Below, one piece after another: positions 32,722-41,226 of a stretch of DNA of 64,000 nucleotides (position 1 is its first letter; the number at the start of each line of letters is the position of its first letter). This DNA is from Myxococcus sp. RHSTA-1-4. Lineage in GTDB: Bacteria > Myxococcota > Myxococcia > Myxococcales > Myxococcaceae. The stretch is taken from contig NZ_JAIQDG010000008.1 of NCBI RefSeq assembly GCF_020037125.1, forward strand, positions 124,001-188,000, written 5' to 3'. Under the pieces are notes generated by a model that searched no databases, was not told the origin of the DNA, and saw only the letters and a program-made list of their open reading frames with translations. Both the position numbers and the translations under genes were made by a program.

Positions 32722-32945
32722 TCCGCCCCCTCCCGCAGGCCGGAAGCCCGGCCCGGGCAAGGTGCGCGGACGTGCCATTCCAGGCCAGCCGTGCCGGCGG
32801 ACCGGGACCACCGTCGGGAATCGTGCGCTCACGAGGCCCGCGTCTGTCCACCGGCCGCCAGAAGGCCCGCTGGCGCGCGGCGCGCTGCTGGGCACGAAGC
32901 CGCCGCGGCACCACGTTGGGACGCGGGCGAGGGCGGCGGGAGCGC

Positions 32946-35159
32946 ATGCGGGACAAGGGACGTCTGGGGGCGTGGGTCTGGGCGTGTGGACTGGCGCTGT
33001 GGGTGGCGTGTACCGACACGGGCTCGCACCCCGGGCCCGCGGATGCCCGGAAGCCGTCCCGCTGCGAGCCGATGACGTGTGCCTCGCAGGGCATGGACTG
33101 CGGCATCGCCATCGACGGCTGTGGCGGCACGCTGGAGTGCGGCACCTGCGCTCCGGGAGAGACGTGCGGCGGAGGGGGCCGGCACAACGTGTGCGGCGCC
33201 GCGCCGTGCGTGCCTGGCACCTGCGCGGCAATGGGCCGTGAGTGCGGGCAGGTGCCGGACGGGTGCGGCGGGGTGCTCGACTGCGGGACGTGCGCCGCCC
33301 CCGAGACATGTGGCGGAGGCGGGACACCGTACGTCTGCGGACAGGCGGCCTGCGTTCCGGACACCTGCGCGTCGCTGGGGAAGGACTGCGGCGCCGTGCC
33401 CGACGGGTGCGGCGGCACGCTGGAGTGCGGCACCTGCGCTCCGGGGAGGACGTGCGGCGGAGGCGGCGCACCCAACGTGTGCGGAGACAGGGAGTGCGCT
33501 CCGGCCACGTGTGAAGTGCTGGGGAAGAACTGCGGGCCGGTGTCGGACGGGTGCGGGGGGATGCTCGACTGCGGCACCTGCGTGGGTGGCCAGACGTGCG
33601 GCGGCGACGGCGTGCCCAACGTGTGTGGCGCCGCGCCCTGCACGCCGGCCACGTGCGAGGCGCTGGGAAGGAATTGCGGCAGCCTGCCGGACGGCTGTGG
33701 CGGGCTGCTCTCGTGTGGCACCTGCGTGGACGGCCAGACGTGCGGCGGGGGCGGCGTGCCCAACATGTGCGGTGGAGGCACGTGCACTCCGGACTCGTGC
33801 GAGTCACTGGGGAAGAACTGCGGCACCGTGCCGGATGGGTGCGGCGGCGCGCTGGAGTGCGGCACCTGCACGGCGCCCGGCACGTGCGGCGGGGGCGGCG
33901 TACCCAACGTGTGCGGACAGACGTCCTGCACGCCGGCCACGTGCGAGGCGCTGGGGAAGGACTGCGGCACCGTGCCCGACGGGTGCGGGGGCTCGCTCCA
34001 GTGCGGCGAGTGCCCGGACGGGATGACGTGTGGCGGTGGCGGGACACCCAACGTGTGCGGCGCGCCCGCGTGCCGGCCGTACACCTGTGGCCTGCTGGGG
34101 AAGAACTGCGGCCTCGTGAGCGACGGGTGCGGCGGAAGGGTGGACTGCGGCACCTGCCCGGTGGGCGAGTCCTGCGGCGCGCCCGGCGTTTCCAACGTCT
34201 GCATCGCGACGCAGGCGGTGTGCGTGGACCAGGACCTGGGCGGCGCGCTGCCGGTGACGGCGAAGGGCTCCACGGCGTACGCGGGGGACGACCATGGGGC
34301 CTCATGCGGTGGGAGGCCGGCGCCGGACCGGGGCTTCCGCTGGACGGCGCCGAGGAGCGGCACCTTCACCTTCGACACGGCGCGCTCGGCGCTGCGCTCA
34401 CTGGTGTCCGTGCGCCGGAGCGGATGCGGCGGCGCGGAGCTGGCGTGCGCCACGGGCGGCATCAGCTACGGCGGCGGCGCGCGGGTGACGGTGCCGCTGG
34501 CGCAGGGGGAGACGGTGCTGGTGGTGGTGGACTCGGCGAGCGGCGACCGCTTCAGCGCGGGCTACTTCGAGCTGCACATCGACGCGCTGCGCACGAGCGA
34601 GGCGGGGGCCTGCTTCGACAACATGGACAACGACGGGGACCGCTGGGTGGACTGCGCGGACACGGACTGCCACGGGACACCGGGCTGCGGCGGACGGGGC
34701 TGCGCGCACCATGACCTGGGCAGCGCGCTGCCCGTCACCTTCCAGAGCGAGACGGTGGCTTCCGGCGACGGCTTCCAGGGCACCTGCGGCGCGCTGCTCC
34801 AGCAGGACCGCGCACACCTGTGGACGGCGCCGCGCGCGGGCACCTTCGTCTTCGACACGTCTCCCGGTGGCTGGGGCAACGCGCTCTACGTGCTCACCGG
34901 CTGCCGGGGCACGGAGCTGGGGTGCGCGGCGAATCCGAGCGCCAGCGTGCAGGGCTCGCCCGCGGTGAAGGTGGCGCTGGCGCAGGGGCAGACGGTGCTG
35001 GTGGTGGTGGACGGCATGGCGAACCCCGGCCAGGACACGCCCATCCGCTACACGCTGCACGTCAGCGAGTACGCGCCCACGGAGGCGGGGCACTGCGCGG
35101 ATGGGGCGGACAACGACGCGGACGGCAGGGCGGACGCGGCGGATACAGACTGTGATTGA
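32946..35159 (+). CDS. Lipoprotein with eight 48-residue Cys-rich repeats
   Basis: 737 residues. The signal peptide ends in a lipobox (LWVAC). From Cys40 (base 33063) to base 34214 come eight tandem units of exactly 48 residues. Each carries eight regularly spaced cysteines in the pattern C-x4-C-x6-C-x6-C-x5-C-x2-C-x5-C-x8-C, with hallmark LGKDCGTVPDGCGG, CGTC and TCGGGG. Two related ~100-residue domains follow (DLGGALPVTAKG, DLGSALPVTFQS), each ending in an Asp/Cys metal-type motif such as DNDGDRWVDCADTDC. This is an outer-surface protein cross-linked by disulfides; the repeat family is common in myxobacteria but has no known role. Divergent from the histidine kinase. Confidence 0.9.
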   Translation: MRDKGRLGAWVWACGLALWVACTDTGSHPGPADARKPSRCEPMTCASQGMDCGIAIDGCGGTLECGTCAPGETCGGGGRHNVCGAAPCVPGTCAAMGRECGQVPDGCGGVLDCGTCAAPETCGGGGTPYVCGQAACVPDTCASLGKDCGAVPDGCGGTLECGTCAPGRTCGGGGAPNVCGDRECAPATCEVLGKNCGPVSDGCGGMLDCGTCVGGQTCGGDGVPNVCGAAPCTPATCEALGRNCGSLPDGCGGLLSCGTCVDGQTCGGGGVPNMCGGGTCTPDSCESLGKNCGTVPDGCGGALECGTCTAPGTCGGGGVPNVCGQTSCTPATCEALGKDCGTVPDGCGGSLQCGECPDGMTCGGGGTPNVCGAPACRPYTCGLLGKNCGLVSDGCGGRVDCGTCPVGESCGAPGVSNVCIATQAVCVDQDLGGALPVTAKGSTAYAGDDHGASCGGRPAPDRGFRWTAPRSGTFTFDTARSALRSLVSVRRSGCGGAELACATGGISYGGGARVTVPLAQGETVLVVVDSASGDRFSAGYFELHIDALRTSEAGACFDNMDNDGDRWVDCADTDCHGTPGCGGRGCAHHDLGSALPVTFQSETVASGDGFQGTCGALLQQDRAHLWTAPRAGTFVFDTSPGGWGNALYVLTGCRGTELGCAANPSASVQGSPAVKVALAQGQTVLVVVDGMANPGQDTPIRYTLHVSEYAPTEAGHCADGADNDADGRADAADTDCD

Positions 35160-35410
35160 GCCCGTGAGCACATACCCGCCCTGGACTGGAGCGACGCCAA
35201 CCGCTTCAAGGTCGCCAACCCACCTCCACCCGGTTGGCGCCCCCTCGGCCCTGACGGCGAGCTGCCGCGCACGCTCCTGCCCGACGACGAAGCCTGACCG
35301 GCGGCGCACATCCCAGGAGAGGGCGCTGCCCCTGCGCCAGCGCGCGGGCGACAGCCCGGCCCCGGCGCCGGGGTCATCGAGCGGCGTTCCGAAGCCCCAG
35401 GAGCCGGGGC
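35160..35410. other. 251-bp intergenic stretch
   Basis: Between two convergent gene ends. It holds no gene I can support. At its right end AGCCCC (35393-35398) and GGGGCT (35406-35411) form a short hairpin that could end transcription of the plus-strand gene; there is no T-run. Confidence 0.5.
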
Positions 35411-35926
35411 TCAGCCCGGCGTGGACGCCGACGCGGGCGCGGCCCCCTCACCCGCCGGAGCGTCGCCGCCCGGCGCCTCGAAGGTGCTCGTGTCCGGGTC
35501 CACCTTCCAGGCGGAGAACTTCTGCTGCTTCACGTCCCGCAGCTTCCCGTCCTCGTAGCAGACCGTGAAGATGAGGAACTGCGGGTTCACGAGGTTGGGC
35601 TGGCCGTAGCGGTAGCACTCCGCCCCGCTGCCATCGCGCTCCAGCGTAATCGGCCGTCCCAGCAGGGCCGACACCTGCTCCGTCGACATGCCGCCGCGCA
35701 CGGACTTGATGCCCGTGGGCGTGATGAGCCGGTACGTGTGCTCCTCGCCCTTCGCCAGCGCCCAGAACCCCACGCCCAGCACCACCGGCACCAGGGCCGC
35801 CATCAGCGCCATCGCCCAGCGCCCGCGGGGCACCGGCCCGCCTTCCTTGAAGGCCGTGAAGAGGGCATCCGAATTCGCCCGGGACTCGGCCGGGGAAGCT
35901 TCTGTCGTGCTCACGTCGCCTGACAT
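35411..35926 (-). CDS. Membrane-anchored protein with a BamE/SmpA-like domain
   Basis: 171 residues from the ATG at 35926, preceded by GAGGT. A cytoplasmic N-terminus of ~45 residues, one membrane helix (MALMAALVPVVLGVGFWAL), then an external domain: IKSVRGGMSTEQVSALLGRP, RYGQPNLVNPQFLIFTVCYE, LRDVKQQKFSAW. The GMSxxQVxxLLGxP element and the later strands recall the SmpA/BamE fold, though no lipobox is present. The tail is Pro/Ala/Gly-rich. Function unknown; transcribed divergently from ppk1. Confidence 0.7.
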   Translation of the reverse strand: MSGDVSTTEASPAESRANSDALFTAFKEGGPVPRGRWAMALMAALVPVVLGVGFWALAKGEEHTYRLITPTGIKSVRGGMSTEQVSALLGRPITLERDGSGAECYRYGQPNLVNPQFLIFTVCYEDGKLRDVKQQKFSAWKVDPDTSTFEAPGGDAPAGEGAAPASASTPG

Positions 35927-36109
35927 GCAGACCTCATAACCCGGATGCAAGAAAGTCCACGCCGCCCCACCTTTATACCTGCCCTCCCTCCAGGGGGGAC
36001 ATAGATGCCCTCGGCGGCCCGGCAGCCCAGGTGACATGGAAGTTTACAATCCCCAGGGAACGCGCCTGCTACATCCTTTTTACAGGAGTCCACCAGGAGT
36101 CACGGAACC

Positions 36110-38269
36110 ATGGCGAAGCGCGGTGCCGGGCGGAGTGCCACCCAGAAGCCCGTGGAGCGGGACGTCCTCCCCGCGGGCACGGAGGCGGTGGACACGGAGC
36201 TCTTCTTCAACCGCGAGCTGTCATGGCTGGCCTTCAATGACCGCGTCCTGCAGCTCGCCGAGTCGCCGGTCGTCCCCCTGCTGGAGCGCCTGAAGTTCGT
36301 CTCCATCTACGCCCGCAACCTGGACGAGTTCTTCATGATTCGCGTCGCCCGCCTGCACGAGCAGGTGCGAGGCGGCGTGGCGAGGCTGGTCCCCGACGGC
36401 GCCTCGCCCGGCGACACGCTGGACAAGCTGCACGAGGGCATCTTCGAGCAGGGCCGGCGCCACGCCGACTGCTTCGAGAAGGTGCTGCGCCCCGCGCTGG
36501 CGGAGAAGGGCCTGCGCATCCTCTCCGCGAGAGATTTGGACCCCGAGCAGCGCGGCCAGGTGGATCAGCGCTTCCGCGAGCAGATATTCCCCGTGCTCAC
36601 CCCGCTGGCCATCGGCCTGGGGCGGCACTTCCCGTACATCTCCAACCTGTCGCTCAGCCTCGCCGTGCTGCTGAAGGACCCGGATGCGGACGAGGAGAGC
36701 ATGGCGCGGGTGAAGGTGCCCAAGGAGCTGATTCCCCGCTTCCTGCCGCTGAAGGGCAACGTCTTCGTCCCGCTGGAGGAGGTCATCGCCCAGCACCTGG
36801 CGGACCTGTTCCCCGGCATGGAGGTGCTCAGCTGGGGCGTCTTCCGCGTCACCCGCGACGCGGACTTCACCGTGTCCGAGGACGCGGAGGACCTGCTCAA
36901 GGCCGTGGAGACGGAGCTGCGCCAGCGCCGCTTCGGCGACGTCATCCGCCTGGAGTACCAGGCGGGGATGAGCCCCAAGCTCCTGGAGCCCCTGGTGGAG
37001 GCGCTGGGGCTGGAGGAGCGGCAGGTCTACGAGGAGCAGGGACTGGTGGGCCTGTCGGACCTGGCGGCCATCGCCTTCGGGCCCGGCTTCCCCGAGCTGA
37101 AGGACCCGCCGTGGACACCCGTCACCCAGCCGCGCCTGCGCCCGGAGGCGGACTCGCAGGACGGGGGCACCGTGCTGTCCGCGATGCGCCGGGGCGACCT
37201 GCTCGTCCACCACCCGTACGAGTCCTTTCCCTCCTCCGTGGAGCGCTTCGTCACCGAGGCGGTGGCCGACCCGGACGTGCTCGCCATCAAGCAGACGGTG
37301 TACCGGACGTCGGACAGCTCACCGCTGGTGCCCGCGTTGATTACGGCCACGGAGAGCGGCAAGCAGGCCGTGTGCATGGTGGAGCTGAAGGCCCGCTTCG
37401 ACGAGCGCACCAACATCCGGTGGGCCAACGCGCTGGAAGAGGCGGGCGTGCACGTCGTCTACGGGATTCCGGCCCTGAAGACGCACGCCAAGGCCATCCT
37501 CATCGTCCGGCGCGAGGGCGAGCGGGTGCGGCACTACGTGCACATCGGCACGGGCAACTACAACCCGAAGACGGCGCGCCTCTACACGGACCTGGGCCTG
37601 TTCACCCGGGACCCGGACATCGGCGCGGACGTGGCGGACCTGTTCAACTACCTCACCGGCTTCGGCCGGCCGAAGTCCTTCCGCAAGCTGCTGGTGGCGC
37701 CGCTCACCATGCGCGAGGGGCTGCTGGAGGAAATCAAGCGCACCCTCATGGCGCACACGATGGAGCGGCCGTCACGCATCCAGATGAAGATGAACGCGCT
37801 GGTGGACCCCGTCATCATCCGCGCCCTCTACGACGCGTCCCGCGCGGGGGTGAAGGTGGACCTCAACGTGCGCGGCATCTGCTGCCTGCGCCCCGGCGTG
37901 CCCGGCGTGTCGGAGAACATCCGCGTGGTGTCCGTGCTCGGCCGCTTCCTGGAGCACTCGCGCGTCTACCTCTTCGAGCGCGGCACGGAGACGCGCTGCT
38001 ATATCGGCTCCGCGGACCTGATGCCTCGCAACCTGGACCACCGCGTGGAAATCCTCGCGCCGGTGGAGGACCCCACCCTGGTGACGCAGGTGCGCGACAT
38101 GCTGGAGCGCTGCCTGGCCGACAACACCTCCGCCTGGGAGCTGACGGCCGACGGCACCTGGCGCCGCCGCGCCCCGGCCACCCCCGCCGAGAAGCGCTCG
38201 GTCCAGGCCGAGCTGATGGAGCGCGCCACCCGCATGGCCCAGTTCCAGGGAGGCCGGCCGCTGCCCTGA
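36110..38269 (+). CDS. ppk1: Polyphosphate kinase 1
   Basis: 719 residues, normal for PPK1. It reversibly makes inorganic polyphosphate from ATP at the inner face of the membrane. It opens with FFNRELSWLAFNDRVLQLAE; the two PLD-like catalytic domains carry the autophosphorylated His478 in YVHIGTGNYNPKTARLYTD and the second catalytic His616 in FLEHSRVYLF, with HAKAILIVRR before them, so it should be active. The ATG at 36110 lies in the usual place. Upstream bases 36030-36110 are comparatively AT-rich and probably hold the promoter; I did not find a clear Pho box. No ppx gene is adjacent. Confidence 0.96.
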   Translation: MAKRGAGRSATQKPVERDVLPAGTEAVDTELFFNRELSWLAFNDRVLQLAESPVVPLLERLKFVSIYARNLDEFFMIRVARLHEQVRGGVARLVPDGASPGDTLDKLHEGIFEQGRRHADCFEKVLRPALAEKGLRILSARDLDPEQRGQVDQRFREQIFPVLTPLAIGLGRHFPYISNLSLSLAVLLKDPDADEESMARVKVPKELIPRFLPLKGNVFVPLEEVIAQHLADLFPGMEVLSWGVFRVTRDADFTVSEDAEDLLKAVETELRQRRFGDVIRLEYQAGMSPKLLEPLVEALGLEERQVYEEQGLVGLSDLAAIAFGPGFPELKDPPWTPVTQPRLRPEADSQDGGTVLSAMRRGDLLVHHPYESFPSSVERFVTEAVADPDVLAIKQTVYRTSDSSPLVPALITATESGKQAVCMVELKARFDERTNIRWANALEEAGVHVVYGIPALKTHAKAILIVRREGERVRHYVHIGTGNYNPKTARLYTDLGLFTRDPDIGADVADLFNYLTGFGRPKSFRKLLVAPLTMREGLLEEIKRTLMAHTMERPSRIQMKMNALVDPVIIRALYDASRAGVKVDLNVRGICCLRPGVPGVSENIRVVSVLGRFLEHSRVYLFERGTETRCYIGSADLMPRNLDHRVEILAPVEDPTLVTQVRDMLERCLADNTSAWELTADGTWRRRAPATPAEKRSVQAELMERATRMAQFQGGRPLP

Positions 38270-38399
38270 CCTGCTGGCGGCCAGGGGCCGCTCGCACGCT
38301 CACCGTGCGGGGATTCACTGGGAGCAGGCAGCCTGCCTGCATGCTCGGTGAAGGATTCCTGCAAAACAAGGGGGCCTCGCGCAAGGAGCGAGCTGGCCC

Positions 38400-38415
38400 G
38401 GGCACCTTGCTTGCG
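38400..38415 (+). promoter_or_regulatory. Possible sigma-54 (-24/-12) promoter
   Basis: GGGCACCTTGCTTGCG, against the consensus TGGCAC-N5-TTGCW. The GG (38401-38402) and GC (38413-38414) doublets have exact 10-base spacing; the first T and the last W do not match. A start near 38426 would suit the glycosyltransferase ATG at 38452. Sigma-54 promoters are frequent in myxobacteria, but one sequence match is weak evidence. Confidence 0.35.
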
Positions 38416-38451
38416 GGCTGAGAGGAGCGTGGGGTAATAGCCCCCGGTCCC

Positions 38452-41199
38452 ATGAGTGCCCAACCGCCCCGCTTCAGTGTTGTCATTCCGTGCTTCAACC
38501 AGGGGGCGTTCCTCGCCGAGGCCCTCGACAGCCTCCGCGCCCAGACGCTGCCGCCCCACGAAATCATCGTCGTGGATGACGGCTCCACGGACCCGTACTC
38601 CGTGCAGCGCATGGATGAACTGTGCGTGGGCGGCGTGAAGCTCGTCCGCCAGGAGAACCGCGGCCTGTCCGGCGCGCGCAACTCCGGCATCCGCGCCGCC
38701 ACCGGCGACTGGATTCTGCCGCTGGACGCCGATGACCGGCTGGCACCCGACGCGCTGGAGACCTGCGCCACCGCCATCGCCGCGTCACCCGAAGTGGACG
38801 TCTGGTATCCCGACATCCAGTACTTCGGGCTCGAGAATTTCGTCTGGAAATGCTTCCACTTCAATCCCTGGCGGCAGCTCTGGGAGAACCAGATGGTCTG
38901 CAGCTCGGCCATCCGGCGCACGGTGTTCGACGCGGGCGTCCTCTACAACGAGCGCATGCGGCAGGGGTACGAGGACTGGGAGTTCTACATCCACGCCTGC
39001 GTGGAGAGGGGCTTCCAGGCGCGCAGCCTGGGCAAGCCCATCTTCCATTACCGGCGCTGGGGCTACAGCATGCTGTCCGCCGCGGATGCGAAGCGCGCGA
39101 TGCTGGTGGAGCAACTGCGCCGCGAGCGCCCCATCTTCCAGGACGAGGCGCGGCTGCTGGAGCTGAAGCGCCGGCACAACCCCTTCCTGGGAGTGGCCGC
39201 CGAGAGCCCGGAGCTGGGCGCCGCCCTGGCCGGACAACGCTTCCAGGACTTCCGCGTGGTGGAGGACACCGGCCGGGTGACGCGCCAGGGGGACCTGGCC
39301 GTCTTCGGTGACGTGCCCTGCTCGCGCGTGCTGGTGAGCGTGGCGGACGCGCCGCTCGCCGCGGCCCTGCGCGCCGACCCCTTCCTGCTGGAGAAGGTGG
39401 CGCGGACGCTCCAGCAGCACAACCCGCCCGTGCTGTGGCTCGTCACCACCGAGCCCGACAGCGCCTGGCCGGGCTTCCTCCCGTCCGAGCAGGAGACGCG
39501 CGCCGCCTCCACGCGCTGCGTGGGCTTCTGCCTCGCGCCGTCCGCCTTCCTCGACGCGCCGGACATTTCCCGGCTCGGAGAGAGCCTCGTCGAGGACCTG
39601 GCGCACCACCTGGAGCACCGGGGCGCGCGGCCTCCGATGACGCTGGTGGTGGGTCCCCACCTGTCGCCCTCCGAGGGTGTGGCGCTGCCGGTGGCGCGCG
39701 CCCCCCAGGCCCCGCCGCCCATGGCGCCTCCGGCCCCCGTGCTGGCCGAGCGCACCCAGTTGCTGCGTCTGGGCGCGAAGCTCATCGGCAAGGGGGTGAA
39801 CCACCTCGCGCAGGGGACCCTGAACCCCTCCATGCACGACCGGTTGATGCGGTCCGGAGTGGTGCGCGGGCTGCGCTCCCGCCTGAGCTCCCCGCCTCCC
39901 GCCCTCCCGGCGCAGGAGCGCGGACCGGTGCGAGCCGGCCCCCTCTCCCTCGCGGTGCAGACGGACACCCGCAGCCGGGACACGCGCAACTATGTCCTGG
40001 AGCAGCCCCCCCGCTTCGGCGCGCCGCTCACCGGGGACTCGCCCGCGGTGCTGGTGGTCACCCCATCGCTCGCGCCGGGCCCCACCAGCCGGGCCCTGGT
40101 GCAGCTCGTCCAGGAGATGGCCCGGGCGGCCCCCCATCAGCGCCGCTACCTTCTCCTCACCCAGGAGGAGCCCCGCGCCGGGGCCAGGCTCGCCCACGCC
40201 TCCGAGCTGCTGCCCCACCTGACGGGCGCCTTCTGCCTGCCGGGACTGGCCTCCCGGAGCCCGGCCGAGGAGCTCCCGCGCCTCGTCGAACGGCTTGGCG
40301 TGGAGGGTGTGCTCATCTCCGATAGCCGGGTGGCCTTCGACGCGCTTCCGGCGCTGCGCAAGCTGCCCCGCCGGGTGCGCATCGTCGCGCACGCGCACGA
40401 GCTGCGGCGCGCGCCGGTGCCGGACAATGCCTCCGCCTGTGCCTACGCCGCCATCCGCTTCAACAACCTGCTCGACGCCTACTACGTCTCCTCCCAGGAG
40501 GTGGCGAAGCAGCTCGTGCGCGACCTCTACGTGTCCGCCTCGAAGGTCCACGTGGCACCGCCCCTGGTAGACGCGGGGCGGACGCCGCCCGTGCGCCGCC
40601 CGCCGCCCGGCGAGGGCCGGTCCCCGCGGGTGCTGTGGTTCCATCCCGCGAGCGCGAGCGACGAATCGCACCTGATGCTCCTCGAGCTGGTCCGCCTCTG
40701 GAAGCGGCGCCACCCGGGCCGCGCGCTGGACCTTCAGCTCATCCCGCAGGCCCCGCTGGCGGGCTGGCTGCCCCAGGCGCTGGAGCAGCACCGGCTGTCC
40801 GACGTGGTGAGACCGGTGCCACCGGTGGAGGACCTGCTGCCGCTCTACCGCGACGCGGACTGCCTCATCCTTCCCGCGTTCGGTCCGGAGCAGGCCCTCG
40901 CCGCCTGGGAGGCCCTGGCCGCCGGCCTCCCGGTGATGGCCGCGCCCGCGGGCCGGGGCATGTCCCCGGAGCTGGCGTCACGGCTCTTCATGTCCCTCGA
41001 GCAGCCAGAGCAGCCCTTCGACTACCTGCGAGGCCTGGAGCAACTGCTGGACGACCCGGAGCGGCTGCGCGCCCACATCGAGATGGCCCGCGCGGCCTGC
41101 GCCGCTCCGGAGACCCGCACCCAGGCGGTGCGTCAACTGGAAGCGCTGCTGCTCCCGCCCACGCCGCCGCAGCCCGTGCGGCAGCGCGCGGCTTCCTAA
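38452..41199 (+). CDS. Double-domain glycosyltransferase (GT2 + GT4-like), copy 1
   Basis: 915 residues. N-terminal GT2 (GT-A) domain: FSVVIPCFNQGAFLAEALDS, VVDDGST, the LSGARNSGI nucleotide motif and metal-binding PLDADDRL. After a long linker comes a GT4-like (GT-B) C-terminal domain (WFHPASASDESHLMLLELVR, LPLYRDADCLILPAFGPE). The GT4 E-x7-E pair seen in copy 2 is altered: the first Glu is shifted by one position (PEQALAAWEALAAG), so this half may be weak or inactive. It would build surface polysaccharide or glycosylate a surface component. The 5' ~300 bp are almost identical to copy 2. It starts ~180 bp after ppk1, behind a possible sigma-54 promoter. Confidence 0.88.
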   Translation: MSAQPPRFSVVIPCFNQGAFLAEALDSLRAQTLPPHEIIVVDDGSTDPYSVQRMDELCVGGVKLVRQENRGLSGARNSGIRAATGDWILPLDADDRLAPDALETCATAIAASPEVDVWYPDIQYFGLENFVWKCFHFNPWRQLWENQMVCSSAIRRTVFDAGVLYNERMRQGYEDWEFYIHACVERGFQARSLGKPIFHYRRWGYSMLSAADAKRAMLVEQLRRERPIFQDEARLLELKRRHNPFLGVAAESPELGAALAGQRFQDFRVVEDTGRVTRQGDLAVFGDVPCSRVLVSVADAPLAAALRADPFLLEKVARTLQQHNPPVLWLVTTEPDSAWPGFLPSEQETRAASTRCVGFCLAPSAFLDAPDISRLGESLVEDLAHHLEHRGARPPMTLVVGPHLSPSEGVALPVARAPQAPPPMAPPAPVLAERTQLLRLGAKLIGKGVNHLAQGTLNPSMHDRLMRSGVVRGLRSRLSSPPPALPAQERGPVRAGPLSLAVQTDTRSRDTRNYVLEQPPRFGAPLTGDSPAVLVVTPSLAPGPTSRALVQLVQEMARAAPHQRRYLLLTQEEPRAGARLAHASELLPHLTGAFCLPGLASRSPAEELPRLVERLGVEGVLISDSRVAFDALPALRKLPRRVRIVAHAHELRRAPVPDNASACAYAAIRFNNLLDAYYVSSQEVAKQLVRDLYVSASKVHVAPPLVDAGRTPPVRRPPPGEGRSPRVLWFHPASASDESHLMLLELVRLWKRRHPGRALDLQLIPQAPLAGWLPQALEQHRLSDVVRPVPPVEDLLPLYRDADCLILPAFGPEQALAAWEALAAGLPVMAAPAGRGMSPELASRLFMSLEQPEQPFDYLRGLEQLLDDPERLRAHIEMARAACAAPETRTQAVRQLEALLLPPTPPQPVRQRAAS

Positions 41200-41226
41200 T
41201 TCGTCGCGATACGAGTCCTCTGTTCC

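Noticed and set aside
33063..34214. Regular 144-bp repeats that could look like a CRISPR or satellite
   Set aside because: The unit is an exact multiple of three, translates to a Cys pattern and lies in a lipoprotein gene; there are no short identical repeats with unique spacers.
32722..34305. N-terminal extension of the histidine kinase by ~500 codons
   Set aside because: The extension is antisense to the Cys-repeat gene and Arg/Pro/Thr-rich; the ribosome-binding site and first membrane helix fix the start near 32721.
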